DNA of 64,000 nucleotides from Fischerella sp. PCC 9431. Its GTDB lineage: Bacteria > Cyanobacteriota > Cyanobacteriia > Cyanobacteriales > Nostocaceae. The DNA lies in contig NZ_ALVX01000004.1 of assembly GCF_000447295.1 (NCBI RefSeq), positions 87,881 through 151,880 of the forward strand, read 5' to 3'. The stretch's first letter is position 1. Each line of letters begins with the position of its first letter. The position numbers and the translations under genes were made by a program. The notes under the pieces were generated by a model. It was not told where the DNA came from. It saw only the letters and a program-made list of their open reading frames with translations, and ran no database searches. This document shows positions 45,829 through 55,070 of the stretch, in pieces.

Positions 45829-46650
45829 TTGAATTTTGACAACATTTGCAAATTTTTAGCAGAAGAATATCCAAAGGAATTTGTACGTTGGTTACTAACA
45901 ACTGAATCGACAGAAGTTAAGATACTTAAAACAGAATTGTCTTTAGAACCAATTCGTGCAGATTCTGTTACCTTTCTGCAAACAGCAAATCGAATTCTGC
46001 ATATTGAGTTTCAAACCCTCACTATATCTAATCCCCCACTTCCCTTCCGCATCTTAGATTATTCCGTGAGGTTGAAGCGACAATATCGTTGTCCTATTAC
46101 ACAGGTGGTAATTTTCTTGCAGGAGACAAGTAACGAAATTGCCTTTCTTTCGGAGTATGTGGACGAGACAACAATTCACCGCTATCGGGTTGTCCGCCTT
46201 TGGGAGCAAGATTCAGGGCTATTTTTGGACATTCCAGCGCTGCTACCTTTAGCCCCTTTAACCCGAACTGACTCACCCCAAGAGTTATTGGCACAAGTTG
46301 CCCAAAGAGTCGCTACAATTCCAAATAGAGATGAGCGACAGAACATAGCAGGATGTACGGAAATTTTAGCAGGATTGAGGTTTGAAAAAAACTTAATTCG
46401 TCAATTTTTACGGGAGGATATAATGCAAGAGTCAGTAATTTATCAGGATATCGTACAAAAAGAAGCATTGAAGTGGGTTAAAAGCTTTCTAAATCGAAGA
46501 TTTAGTAATATTGATTCATCAATAATTGAGCGGATTGATAGATTATCTACTAAACAGTTAGAAGCATTACGAGAGGTATTGTTTGATTTTTCTCAGGTGA
46601 CTGATGTAGTTACTTGGTTAGACCAACAAGAAGAAAGTCAAAATAGTTAA
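45829..46650 (+). CDS. Rpn/PD-(D/E)XK transposase-like nuclease with DUF4351-type tail
   Basis: The 273-aa product has the N-terminal pattern of the Rpn/COG5464 group: KILKTELSLEPIRADSVTF (Asp of the nuclease core), then ILHIEFQT (ExQ-type motif) and LPFRILDYSVRLKRQY. The C-terminal ~60 residues (ALKWVKSFLNRRFSNIDSSIIERIDRLSTKQLEAL, as helix pairs) fit DUF4351. The start is TTG 45829: an in-frame TAA at 45823 excludes the upstream ATG, and CAGGACG may serve as ribosome-binding site. These nucleases are abundant in cyanobacteria and promote RecA-independent DNA exchange in E. coli. Confidence 0.82.
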   Translation: MNFDNICKFLAEEYPKEFVRWLLTTESTEVKILKTELSLEPIRADSVTFLQTANRILHIEFQTLTISNPPLPFRILDYSVRLKRQYRCPITQVVIFLQETSNEIAFLSEYVDETTIHRYRVVRLWEQDSGLFLDIPALLPLAPLTRTDSPQELLAQVAQRVATIPNRDERQNIAGCTEILAGLRFEKNLIRQFLREDIMQESVIYQDIVQKEALKWVKSFLNRRFSNIDSSIIERIDRLSTKQLEALREVLFDFSQVTDVVTWLDQQEESQNS

Positions 46651-46672
46651 TAAAGAAAGAGTCGGTTTAATG

Positions 46673-47242
46673 TTAAACATTAAGGTATCCTTGTCGATAC
46701 TTTTTTTTCTTCAAAGAAGCTGCCTGTCGCCGTGACCATTGCTTAACGGGAGTAAGTTGTGGCACATGTGCAAATTGGGAGCTTAATGATTTATTGCCAC
46801 TCAAAGAAGCCAACACATTAGCAATAAAGCGACAACAACGCTCAGGCTGACTCACAACCTGTTCTTCTGCAAGCCTTATCACCACCCAGAGAGCGTCTAC
46901 AAAACATTTATTGCGATAATCATCATCCCCAATGCAGTGTGTAGGTTCTCCTGTAGAAAAGCAGTGACTTTCATCAACTTCAATATCCAAATGTAACCCG
47001 GTAGTGGGCTCCACAATTACAAAATCTGCGGTGTAAGGGCGCTCGTGATGACTAGGAAGCATCTCCTGCTGCGCCATCACCCAATCACCAAAATAATGTC
47101 TTAATACTGCTCCAAATTGCTCTTCAGATGCACCAAGAGGAGCATTGCCACTGCCAGAAGGTTTGATAGAAGGAGAGAGGTTTTTAGGACTAGGAAACGA
47201 AGGTATAAAGAGGATGGGGTAAATCGGTGTTGATTTGACCAT
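46673..47242 (-). CDS. Putative PD-(D/E)XK-fold nuclease (DUF559-like), 189 aa
   Basis: A ~40-residue Pro/Ser-rich N-terminus precedes a restriction-endonuclease-like core: helix EEQFGAVLRHYFGDW, then YTADFVIVEP (Asp) and LHLDIEVDESHCFSTGEP (ExD), followed by DDYRNKCFVDALWVVIRLAEEQV, listed here in parts. The spacing of D...ExD with a following basic helix fits DUF559/Vsr-like folds. The C-terminus is Lys/Arg-rich (RRQAASLKKKKYRQG). It converges with the Rpn-like gene (22-base gap). Function may be DNA repair or defence; the assignment rests on motif pattern only. Confidence 0.6.
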   Translation of the reverse strand: MVKSTPIYPILFIPSFPSPKNLSPSIKPSGSGNAPLGASEEQFGAVLRHYFGDWVMAQQEMLPSHHERPYTADFVIVEPTTGLHLDIEVDESHCFSTGEPTHCIGDDDYRNKCFVDALWVVIRLAEEQVVSQPERCCRFIANVLASLSGNKSLSSQFAHVPQLTPVKQWSRRQAASLKKKKYRQGYLNV

Positions 47243-47424
47243 TTTTATAGTTCAGGAAGAATCTCACCATCCTAAAAACACTCATCCCTAACCCAAAACT
47301 GCAACTTGACCTATTTTTTCCTAAACCTCACATACATCAAATGATATAAATTTTTATGCAGTCTAATACTAGCCTTTAAATCAAAATAGAATTAAGATTT
47401 TTGTTAAAAAGTTATGGACATAAA

Positions 47425-49080
47425 ATGTCATCAGATTTCTTTGGAAAACTCTCTAAATCAATCAAAGAAGGAGAGCCTGTAATAATTTGCGAATTTCCCC
47501 TACAGGAAAGATATAGGATTCTGCAATATATTTGCCAATGTTGTTCAAATTTAGGAACTAAATGCTACCTATGGAATTTGGGTCAGGAGATAATTAAGCA
47601 AGTTGAATACTTCAATAATAGAGGCGTATGCTTTCAAGATTTTGAGGGATATACCTCTACACCAGTACAAGAGTTAAAAGACTATTTTAGAATTTTGAAG
47701 TTCTGGGATAATTATCAGGGAGGAGGGGTATTAATTATAGAGAACTTGCACCCTTGGATTAGTGCAAATGTCCCTCAAGAAACCCAGTTTTTTTTATTGT
47801 CTGAGTGGGTAAAGTCCAATTTGCTCAATCTCTCCTTCACCAAATGCGCTTCTGCCCCAATTAAGTGTGCTATTGTGTTGGGATCACAAGTTGACCTACA
47901 CCCAGAACTTGCTGCCCAAGTTCCCCTTCTTACTCAAGAACTCCCGGATACTTCAGAAATTTTAATTGCTTTAAATGAGGAAGCAGAAGAAATTTTGCCG
48001 CCTAAATTTAGCAAGATGGATACTCTTTGTATTGCCCGTAGTGCTGTTGGGCTATATGTTTCAGACTTTATTAAAGGGCTAAAATTAATTAATTTCCATG
48101 ATGATGATAGTTCAGAAGAAATAGCTAAAAAGCTATTGCAATACAAAATAAAACTGCTCAACAAAATCTATGAAATCGAGTTTATTCCACCTCCATCAGT
48201 TCCATTAGGAGGGTTGGAGTTGATGCAAGAGGCTTTTAAGAAATTCAAAAGACTTTTTAGCCCCCTTGCCAAAGCTTATAAACTAAGAGTTCCTAAAGGC
48301 ATAATGTTGGTGGGTCCCCCAGGTACGGGCAAATCACATTCTGCCAAAGTATGCTCTCAAATTTTGGGTGTTCCCCTCATCCTGGTCGATTGGGGCAACT
48401 TTAGAAGCTATGGTAACGAAGCAGAAAGAAGGTTGAAAAAACTATTGAAATTAGCAGACCGTCTCAACGAAGTTGTCATTTATTTTGATGACTTCGATAA
48501 AGGATTTGCTGGAGATGATGATTTAGCTAGAAGGTTAGCAGGACAGTTGCTCACCTGGATGCAGGAGCGCACTAGCGATGTGATTGTGATTGCCAGTGTC
48601 AACCGTATGGAGTGGTTGCCACCAGAACTAACCAGAGCAGGACGATTTGACTATCTCTACAAAGTAGACTTGCCCAACTACGGCGAGAGGCACAGCATTT
48701 TCAAACTGCACGGTGCCAGATTTGATGAAAGGTTTTGTAGTGGCGACCCATATACTGAGGAGGAATGGCGGCGGTTGCTCAAAGAAACCAACCGCTGTGT
48801 AGGGGCGGAGATACAGACGATTATAGAGAGAGCAGCAGCGACCACTTTTTGCCAAATGTTTCCAGAAGACATAACTGTTCCAACACATGGGGAACTGCCG
48901 CCACTGGAAATCTCGGTTGCCATGCTCCTAGAGGAACGTCGCCAAATCAACCCTCTGGCCATTAGGGAAGCAGACAGGGTGGAGAGCATGAGAAATAAAG
49001 CAGATTTGCAAGCTTTGCCGTCGTCCAAGAAGGATGACTCAATTTATGCGATCGCTCATGTAGATATATTTGGAGAGTAA
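47425..49080 (+). CDS. Ycf46-like AAA+ ATPase
   Basis: The 551-aa product has a ~250-residue N-terminal P-loop-less domain (IICEFPLQERYRILQYIC onward) like that in Ycf46-type proteins, then a GGLELMQEAFKKFKRLFSP linker and an AAA+ module. Walker A is VGPPGTGKS (~292-300), Walker B is VIYFDDFDK (~350-357) with Asp in place of the usual Glu, sensor 1 is IASVNRME, and the arginine-finger region is LTRAGRFD. ATG 47425 is preferred over TTG 47401. It is followed after 5 bases by a DUF192 gene. Ycf46 proteins are linked to CO2 limitation and redox in cyanobacteria, but this copy is plasmid-like and divergent. Confidence 0.82.
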   Translation: MSSDFFGKLSKSIKEGEPVIICEFPLQERYRILQYICQCCSNLGTKCYLWNLGQEIIKQVEYFNNRGVCFQDFEGYTSTPVQELKDYFRILKFWDNYQGGGVLIIENLHPWISANVPQETQFFLLSEWVKSNLLNLSFTKCASAPIKCAIVLGSQVDLHPELAAQVPLLTQELPDTSEILIALNEEAEEILPPKFSKMDTLCIARSAVGLYVSDFIKGLKLINFHDDDSSEEIAKKLLQYKIKLLNKIYEIEFIPPPSVPLGGLELMQEAFKKFKRLFSPLAKAYKLRVPKGIMLVGPPGTGKSHSAKVCSQILGVPLILVDWGNFRSYGNEAERRLKKLLKLADRLNEVVIYFDDFDKGFAGDDDLARRLAGQLLTWMQERTSDVIVIASVNRMEWLPPELTRAGRFDYLYKVDLPNYGERHSIFKLHGARFDERFCSGDPYTEEEWRRLLKETNRCVGAEIQTIIERAAATTFCQMFPEDITVPTHGELPPLEISVAMLLEERRQINPLAIREADRVESMRNKADLQALPSSKKDDSIYAIAHVDIFGE

Positions 49081-49085
49081 GCAAA

Positions 49086-49631
49086 ATGAAAACTACACAA
49101 GCAACTACAACTACAACTACAACTACAACCCAAACTCAAAAATTGGATAGTATGCAACTGCTGCTCTCTATCCTTAAAATAGTGGGTCCTGTGTCGGGAA
49201 TAACCTTAGCAGTGGGCAGCATCGCGTTATCGATAATCGCCACTCGCCCCCAACAACTGCCTGTGAGTGCGATCGCTTTGGTGAAAGACAAAAAAATTGA
49301 ACTGGAAGTAGCCAAAAGTCCAAAAGAGTTGACATATGGACTTAAATTCCGTTCATCGTTACCACAGAACAGAGGGATGCTGTTTGAAATTGGCAAAACG
49401 CAGAAAGTACGATTTTGGATGAAAAATGTAAAGATACCCCTCGATATCATCTTTTTGCAAGACGGTGTAGTCAAAACTGTAGTTGCAGGTGCGTCACCAT
49501 GTCCCAAAGAACCTTGTCCTCTTTACTATTCAGTCCAACCAGTGAACCGTGTTTTGGAGTTGCCTGCTGGGTCTGCGGCTAAGTTGGGGATTAGGACGGG
49601 GACGATAGTTGGCATTACAAAACAACCGTAA
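49086..49631 (+). CDS. DUF192-family membrane-anchored protein
   Basis: After a Thr-rich start encoded by an ACT/ACA microsatellite (TTTTTTTTTQTQ) there is one membrane anchor (about residues 27-51: LSILKIVGPVSGITLAVGSI), so the rest lies outside. Residues ~65-180 form a DUF192 domain with its marker phrases ELTYGLKFRSSLPQNRGMLF, then FWMKNVKIPLDIIFL, CP..PCPLY, and VLELPAGSAAKLGI. The family has a small beta-barrel and no proven enzyme activity. It overlaps functionally with the preceding AAA+ gene only by position: 5 bases apart, surely one transcript. Confidence 0.85.
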   Translation: MKTTQATTTTTTTTTQTQKLDSMQLLLSILKIVGPVSGITLAVGSIALSIIATRPQQLPVSAIALVKDKKIELEVAKSPKELTYGLKFRSSLPQNRGMLFEIGKTQKVRFWMKNVKIPLDIIFLQDGVVKTVVAGASPCPKEPCPLYYSVQPVNRVLELPAGSAAKLGIRTGTIVGITKQP

Positions 49632-49706
49632 CGGCTATGCCCTGGTTTATCTGAATTTAGTACTATCAACACATATTTATTCCTTGTGTTGTATGTGTAA
49701 ACCACA

Positions 49707-49861
49707 CTGACTTTTCACGGGAAGTTCTTAAACCGCGAAACAACATGACTTTTTCCACAGGCTAATTATCAATAGCTCTAAGTTAATGAAAATGGCTAAC
49801 GTAAAAAACAGGGTTTGAGAAAAGCTCAAAATGACGTTTTCCAGATGCCGTGAAAAGTCAG
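49707..49861. repeat. 14-bp inverted repeat framing ~127 bp
   Basis: CTGACTTTTCACGG (49707-49720) and CCGTGAAAAGTCAG (49848-49861) are exact complements. Flanking ACAC/GTGT extends the match with one bulge. The enclosed DNA is AT-rich and holds one TTTTCCACA. Confidence 0.7.
49751..49759 (+). other. DnaA-box-like 9-mer
   Basis: TTTTCCACA matches the cyanobacterial DnaA-box form. Only one exact copy is evident in this gap, so it is weak on its own; its place inside the 14-bp inverted repeat makes it worth noting. Confidence 0.3.
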
Positions 49862-50064
49862 GTGTATTTGAGTTAAACTTCCGCGACGAACGCTACTTAT
49901 CGCTATTCTATAGCCAAATAATGTGATTTAGGTATAACGTGAAATTATAGTGAACTGTAGCGACAACTAAGACCCTTTGGGAAAATGTCAAACCAATTCT
50001 GCAACAATTACCTAGTTGGTTTGGTGTCGCTAAAAGTTTCTTCGGGTTTTAGTGAGACCAGCCG

Positions 50065-53000
50065 ATGAATCAGCAACAGCCTTCTAAGAATAATCCACGA
50101 TTAACCAGTAAACCAAATATTCAGCAACAGGTTGAAAACTCTACCTTGGGTAGTGGAATGCAGGCTGCAATCGGTGATGATAATATCCAAATTCAAGGTG
50201 ATAGTAATATTATTAATTTTAATAAAACAGAGATTTTGCAAATTTCTGTTGATGAGATTAAAACCCGTAAATTTATAGAAACTTCTCCCTATAAAGGTTT
50301 AAAGAGATTTGAAAAAGAAGATAAAGACCTGTTTTTTGGTCGTGACCAATTTCTTACAAGTTTAGTAAACGAACTCGAACAAACCAACCTAGTTTTACTT
50401 TTGGGCGCTAGTGGTAGTGGTAAATCATCAATTGTGCGTGCAGGTTTGGTTCCTTGGCTTTTGCAAAAATATGGAACGCAGTTAGTTAATCTAATATTTA
50501 CCCCGGATCAAGATCCATTTGAATCTTTATATGCTAGTTTGCTGAGTAAAAGTACGCAAAGCCAAGTCCAAATTGTCCGTGAGGCTAAAGTTGAGACATT
50601 CACTCAAGTAGTAACAAAGCTCAAGCAAGCTGATGATTATTGGTTCATTTTGATTGATCAGTTTGAGGAGCTTTTTACTACTAGTCAGCCAGAAAAACGC
50701 GATCGCTTTATCAAAAGCTTAGTACAATTAGCGAAAGCCAAGCTCCAAAGAGTGAAAATTATGGCAACAATGCGGGCTGATTTTCTTGACAAATTAAGCC
50801 CATACCCTGCATTTGTGAAAGCAACAGACAAACATCGTCCAATGATTGCAGAGATGCAACTTGATGAGTTGCGCTTGGCAATTGAACAACCTGCGGCACA
50901 TCATGGGGTCATATTTGAAACTGGACTGGTAGAAGAAATTATTAAGGATATCCAAGGACAACCTGGTTATCTACCATTATTACAGTACACTCTGAATCTT
51001 CTGTGGGAAACTGAATTACAAACTGGTGGTATTAATGACCGCACCTTAAATATAACTACTTACCGTGAATTAGGCGGAGTCAGAGGGGCGCTTCAGAAAC
51101 ATATAGATAAAATTTATGAAGTGTTGACTCAAAAGGAAAAATTAGCTACTAAGAAAGTTTTTCTTAAACTGGTAGGCATTGGTGGGAATTCTGAATCTAT
51201 TACTGAATGGAAGCCACTTCGCAGACGAGCGAATAATTGTGAGTTTAACGATCAACTTGAGCGTGTAATGTTAGTAAAGTTGATTGATAAAAATTTATTG
51301 GTGAGTGATTATCAAGCACTTACACAAGAATCGACTGTAGAAATTGCACATGAAACGTTACTAACTTCTTGGATAACTCTAAATATTTGGATTCAGGACA
51401 ATCGTAATAGTATAGCCTTACGTAATCGACTTAACGATGATGTTGCACGCTGGCAAGCCAAGAAAACCGAGGATGAACTATGGACGGGATCTAAATTAGA
51501 GCAAGTTCTAGAATTGAGAAACAATTTAACATTTAACCAAGTCTTGGGGGGATTTAGTCAGACAGCTTGTCAGTTTATTGATGCCAGTATTAGGTTGCGC
51601 GATCGTCAATTAAGAAGAGCTAAAATTACGGCTGTTATTGGTCTGACTCTAGCTGTATTGGCAAGTTCAACCGCTATGGTTGCCTTATTTTTGTGGCAAG
51701 AATCTCAAAAACAAAGTATTCTTGCTGTAGCTCAAACTGCCGAAGCTCGTCTTCTTGCTAACAACCAACTTGATGCAATGGTGGAAGCAATCAAAGCACA
51801 GAAAAAATTAAATAATCTTGTGATTGGAAAAAATGATATTGTCTCTGACCGGGTTTTTGGCATTTTACAGCAAGTGGTTTATAGGACTCAAAACGGATTT
51901 CAGGAGCGGTTGCGGCTACGTAGCAGAGATATAGTTTTTAGTCCAGATGGCACGTTTCTAGCCACTCTACCTACTTTGGGAGATAGCAGTATCGTGCGAT
52001 TGTTGGATATTACAGGAAGACAATTAGCTGAATTGCGTGGTCATTCTGGTATCGTTAGGAGCGTGGTGTTTAGTCCCGATAGTAAGCTTATTGCTACTGC
52101 CTCATGGGACAACACGGCGCGGTTGTGGGACACAACAGGAAAGCAGTTAGCTGAATTGCGTGGTCATTCTTACGGCGTCACGAGTGTGATATTTAGTCCC
52201 GATGGCAAGCTTGTTGCTACTGCCTCAAATGATAAAATGGCACGGTTATGGGACACAACAGGAAAACAGCTAGCCCAACTGCGTGGTCATTCCGGCTATG
52301 TCAATAGTATTGTATTTAGTCCGGATAGTAAGCTTGTTGCTACTGCTTCAGATGATCAAACAGCACGACTATGGGACACAACGGGAAAGCAGTTAGCCCA
52401 GTTGCGTGGTCATTCTGGTAAAGTTAACAGCGCGGTCTTTAGTCCCGATGGCAAGCTTATTGCTACTGCTTCAAATGACAAAACAGCACGACTATGGGAC
52501 ACAACAGGAAAGCAGTTAGCCCAGTTACATGGGCATTCTATTGCAAGCGTAGTGTTTAGTCCGGATAGTAAGTTTGTTGCTACTGCCTTAGATGATAAAA
52601 CGGTGCGGCTTTGGGACACAACGGGAAAACAGTTAACTCAGTTGCGTGGTCACAATGGTATAATTTATGACGTTACATTTAGTCCGGATAGTAAGCTTGT
52701 TGCTACTGCTTCAGATGATAAAACGGTGCGGCTTTGGGACACAACGGGAAAGCAGTTAACTGAACTACATGGGCATTCTGGTTTAGTTTATGATGTTGTA
52801 TTTAGTTCAGATGGCAAGCTCCTTGCTACTGCCTCAGATGACAATACGGCAAGGCTATGGGACAGCAAAAGTAAACAGTTAGCTGAATTACATGGGCATT
52901 CTGGTATAGTTTATGACGTTGCATTTAGTCCGGATAGCAAGCTTGTTGCTACTGCTTCAGATGATCAAACAGCACGACTATGGGACACAACGGGAAAGCA

Positions 53001-53982
53001 GTTAGCCCAGTTGCGCGGTCATTCGGATAGAGTTAACAGCGTAGTATTTAGTCCGGATAGTAAGCTTGTTGCTACTGTTTCAAATGACAAAACAGCACGA
53101 ATTTGGGATATCACAGGAAAGCAGTTAGCTCAGTTGCGCGGTCATTCGGGCAGAGTTAACAGCGTAGTATTTAGTCCGGATAGCAAGCTTGTTGCTACTG
53201 CCTCAAATGACAAAACAGCACGAATTTGGGACATAACAGGAAAACAGCTAGCCCAACTGCGTGGTCATTCGCGCATAGTTAACAGTGTGAAATTTAGTCT
53301 AGATGGCAAATTTATTGCTACTGCCTCAAATGACAAAACAGCACGAATTTGGGACACAACAGGAAAGCAATTAACCCAACTGCATGGTCATTCTGGCAGA
53401 GTTAACAGCGTGGTATTTAGTCCGGATAGTAAACTTATTGCTACTGCCTCAGATGATAAAACAGCGCGACTGTGGGATACTACAGGAAAGCCATTAACCG
53501 AGTTGCGTGGGCATTCTAATTGGGTTTTGGGAGCAGTGTTTAGTTCGGATAACAAACTTGTTGCTACTGCTTCAAATGACAATACGGCAAGACTTTGGGA
53601 CATTACAGGAAAACAATTAGCCGAGTTGCGTGGGCATTCGGGCTATGTCAACGCTGTAGAATTTAGTCCGGATAGCAAGCGAGTTGCCACTGCCTCATGG
53701 GATAATACAACACGGTTGTGGGACACAACAGGAAAACAGTTAGCCGAGTTGCGGGGGCGTTCTGATAGACTCAACAGATTCAATAGTGTGATATTTAGTC
53801 CAAATGGCAAGCTTGTTGCTACTACTTTTGATGGTAAAGCGGTGCAACTATGGCAAGTAGGAGGAATAGATGAAATGCTGATATATAGCTGCGAGTGGGT
53901 ACGAGCTTACCTCAACAATCCTGACACTAATCTTGGTAGGGAAGATCGGCATTTATGCGATGCCACTGGTAATGAAAAATAA
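50065..53982 (+). CDS. STAND-3: nSTAND1 NTPase with membrane helix and ~15-16 WD40 repeats
   Basis: The N-terminal ~70 residues contain a beta-strand-like GDDNIQIQGDSNIINF segment, often seen before nSTAND1 modules. The NTPase begins SPYKGLKRFEKED with GRDQF; its P-loop is GASGSGKSS (114-122) and IDQFEELF is Walker B. Winged-helix and arm regions follow. One membrane helix (about 518-540: ITAVIGLTLAVLASSTAMVALF) precedes the propeller region of about 15-16 WD40 repeats with consensus LATASDDKTARLWDTTGKQ. One repeat (near 52539) is shortened. The protein likely senses at the membrane. It stands alone, just upstream of the type IV secretion operon, with no visible effector domain. Confidence 0.9.
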   Translation: MNQQQPSKNNPRLTSKPNIQQQVENSTLGSGMQAAIGDDNIQIQGDSNIINFNKTEILQISVDEIKTRKFIETSPYKGLKRFEKEDKDLFFGRDQFLTSLVNELEQTNLVLLLGASGSGKSSIVRAGLVPWLLQKYGTQLVNLIFTPDQDPFESLYASLLSKSTQSQVQIVREAKVETFTQVVTKLKQADDYWFILIDQFEELFTTSQPEKRDRFIKSLVQLAKAKLQRVKIMATMRADFLDKLSPYPAFVKATDKHRPMIAEMQLDELRLAIEQPAAHHGVIFETGLVEEIIKDIQGQPGYLPLLQYTLNLLWETELQTGGINDRTLNITTYRELGGVRGALQKHIDKIYEVLTQKEKLATKKVFLKLVGIGGNSESITEWKPLRRRANNCEFNDQLERVMLVKLIDKNLLVSDYQALTQESTVEIAHETLLTSWITLNIWIQDNRNSIALRNRLNDDVARWQAKKTEDELWTGSKLEQVLELRNNLTFNQVLGGFSQTACQFIDASIRLRDRQLRRAKITAVIGLTLAVLASSTAMVALFLWQESQKQSILAVAQTAEARLLANNQLDAMVEAIKAQKKLNNLVIGKNDIVSDRVFGILQQVVYRTQNGFQERLRLRSRDIVFSPDGTFLATLPTLGDSSIVRLLDITGRQLAELRGHSGIVRSVVFSPDSKLIATASWDNTARLWDTTGKQLAELRGHSYGVTSVIFSPDGKLVATASNDKMARLWDTTGKQLAQLRGHSGYVNSIVFSPDSKLVATASDDQTARLWDTTGKQLAQLRGHSGKVNSAVFSPDGKLIATASNDKTARLWDTTGKQLAQLHGHSIASVVFSPDSKFVATALDDKTVRLWDTTGKQLTQLRGHNGIIYDVTFSPDSKLVATASDDKTVRLWDTTGKQLTELHGHSGLVYDVVFSSDGKLLATASDDNTARLWDSKSKQLAELHGHSGIVYDVAFSPDSKLVATASDDQTARLWDTTGKQLAQLRGHSDRVNSVVFSPDSKLVATVSNDKTARIWDITGKQLAQLRGHSGRVNSVVFSPDSKLVATASNDKTARIWDITGKQLAQLRGHSRIVNSVKFSLDGKFIATASNDKTARIWDTTGKQLTQLHGHSGRVNSVVFSPDSKLIATASDDKTARLWDTTGKPLTELRGHSNWVLGAVFSSDNKLVATASNDNTARLWDITGKQLAELRGHSGYVNAVEFSPDSKRVATASWDNTTRLWDTTGKQLAELRGRSDRLNRFNSVIFSPNGKLVATTFDGKAVQLWQVGGIDEMLIYSCEWVRAYLNNPDTNLGREDRHLCDATGNEK
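51930..53860 (+). repeat. ~123-bp tandem repeats encoding WD40 blades of STAND-3
   Basis: Blades share long identical DNA runs (for example TTTAGTCCGGATAGTAAGCT and GGGACACAACGGGAAAGCAG), far more alike than the blades of STAND-1. This points to continuing expansion or conversion of the array. Confidence 0.85.
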
Positions 53983-54377
53983 AGAATATTTACAATTCGC
54001 AGGTGGTCTGGTCAATGCGGGAGTGTGGGTTTACTTTATGCGCGAACCCACACAGACCCTCCGTCAACCAACTGACCCTGTATAGGAGCTAGCGCATAAC
54101 CCAACAATTGTTTTTCATGGGTTTGGTAATGGTAAATTTTCTGGCTATGCCGATTATAATTTTACCAGAAATGTTGAATGTTAAGAAAAATACAAATTAT
54201 CACTTATATCAATTGGTATAAAAAAGCAAAACCTTGAACTAACATGGTTATAGAACAAATTGTTGAAATCTAAATAATCATAATTTTATATCTATAAATA
54301 CGAAATTTGATAGCAGACTGGAGAAAGATAATATTACAAAATGATGCTTACACAGAAGTATTTATAGAGATTTAAAC
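53983..54377. other. 395-bp region between STAND-3 and the type IV secretion operon
   Basis: It contains a stem (54023-54031 GTGTGGGTT with 54045-54053 AACCCACAC, outer GGTCTG/CAGACC) that may end STAND-3 transcription, then AT-rich DNA that should hold the operon promoter. No gene is supported. Confidence 0.5.
54023..54053. terminator. Stem-loop after STAND-3
   Basis: Nine-base perfect arms with a 13-base loop, extended by outer pairing GGTCTG (54005-54010) with CAGACC (54053-54058 region). No T-run follows, so termination is a guess. Confidence 0.5.
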
Positions 54378-54998
54378 ATGAGTAGGTACGATACTCCTGA
54401 ATACGAAAATAACCACATTCCCTGCTACGAAAAAATTGAAAATCATCCAACTGTATCACGTGGTCGTGCAGTTAAAGGAAAAAGTTCAATTGCTCTACTG
54501 ATGGTAGCAACAGGGGGACTGATGATTGTCGATATTTCGATACATTACCTAATTATGTCCTCTCTAATGTTCTTCACTGCTATTGTTATAGCAATCCCCA
54601 AAGAAGCCAACAAACTACTAACCAACTTTGAGAAGTTGCAGCGAAAAATGGGGATTAACTTATATGGAATCTTGTTGGCGATTGTAGTAGTAATATTCAT
54701 GCTAGACTTTGCCACAGCTCCAGCTTCTGCACAATTTTTAAATAATGCAGAAACATGGATGACAGGTGCTTTTACAGGTATTTCAGCAGATGCTATCAAA
54801 CTAGTTTTTAACGTTCTGAGGGGGCTGTTTTTAATCTATTTGGGCATTTCCTTAGTGAAAATTGTGAATGCTAACAGGAATGATGAAGATTGGCAAAATT
54901 TAGCAAGAACACCATTGATTATTGCGGTAACAGTAGTAATTGGAGACATTCTTGCAGGATTAATTACTGGTAGTGGTGCTGGTACTGGTACAGTTTAA
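54378..54998 (+). CDS. VirB2/TrbC-like pilin precursor with extended N-terminus
   Basis: The 206-aa product has hydrophobic segments at about 37-73 and 95-113, then an AXA-type signal peptidase site, APASA|Q (118/119). Cleavage would release an ~88-residue mature part with two hydrophobic helices (VFNVLRGLFLIYLGISLVKI and PLIIAVTVVIGDILAGLITG) separated by a short polar loop (NANRNDEDW). This is the layout of conjugative pilins. The extra N-terminal membrane region is unusual. It is first in the secretion operon, as in most VirB clusters. The Shine-Dalgarno before ATG 54378 is weak. Confidence 0.7.
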   Translation: MSRYDTPEYENNHIPCYEKIENHPTVSRGRAVKGKSSIALLMVATGGLMIVDISIHYLIMSSLMFFTAIVIAIPKEANKLLTNFEKLQRKMGINLYGILLAIVVVIFMLDFATAPASAQFLNNAETWMTGAFTGISADAIKLVFNVLRGLFLIYLGISLVKIVNANRNDEDWQNLARTPLIIAVTVVIGDILAGLITGSGAGTGTV

Positions 54999-55049
54999 TT
55001 ACGCTTTCTAATCGTAAGTAAGTTCCAGCGTAATTTTTGGACTGGAACT
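54998..55049 (+). promoter_or_regulatory. Two mutually exclusive stems after the pilin gene
   Basis: ATTACGCT (54998-55005) pairs with AGCGTAAT (55027-55034), and AGTTCCAG (55021-55028) pairs with CTGGAACT (55042-55049). They share two bases and so compete. This could attenuate or process the transcript between the pilin and the downstream genes. Confidence 0.45.
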
Positions 55050-55070
55050 ACCTCCAAAATCTAAATAGAT

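Larger units (their letters stand above)
49632..50064. other. 433-bp intergenic region with long inverted repeat and a DnaA-box-like site
   Basis: No gene seen. A 14-bp inverted repeat spans 49707-49861, TTTTCCACA lies at 49751-49759, and AT-rich sequence lies between. The 24 bases from 49711 resemble those from 42121 inside the recombinase-proximal repeat array (shared CTTTTC-CGG and GTTCT-AAA-CG). Confidence 0.5.

Noticed and set aside
49100..49132. ACT/ACA microsatellite as a phase-variation tract
   Set aside because: The unit length is three or six bases, so copy changes keep the frame; it only varies the Thr-rich tail.
49751..49759. A defined replication origin at the DnaA-like box
   Set aside because: Only one exact box and no replication initiator gene in the window; kept as a weak note.
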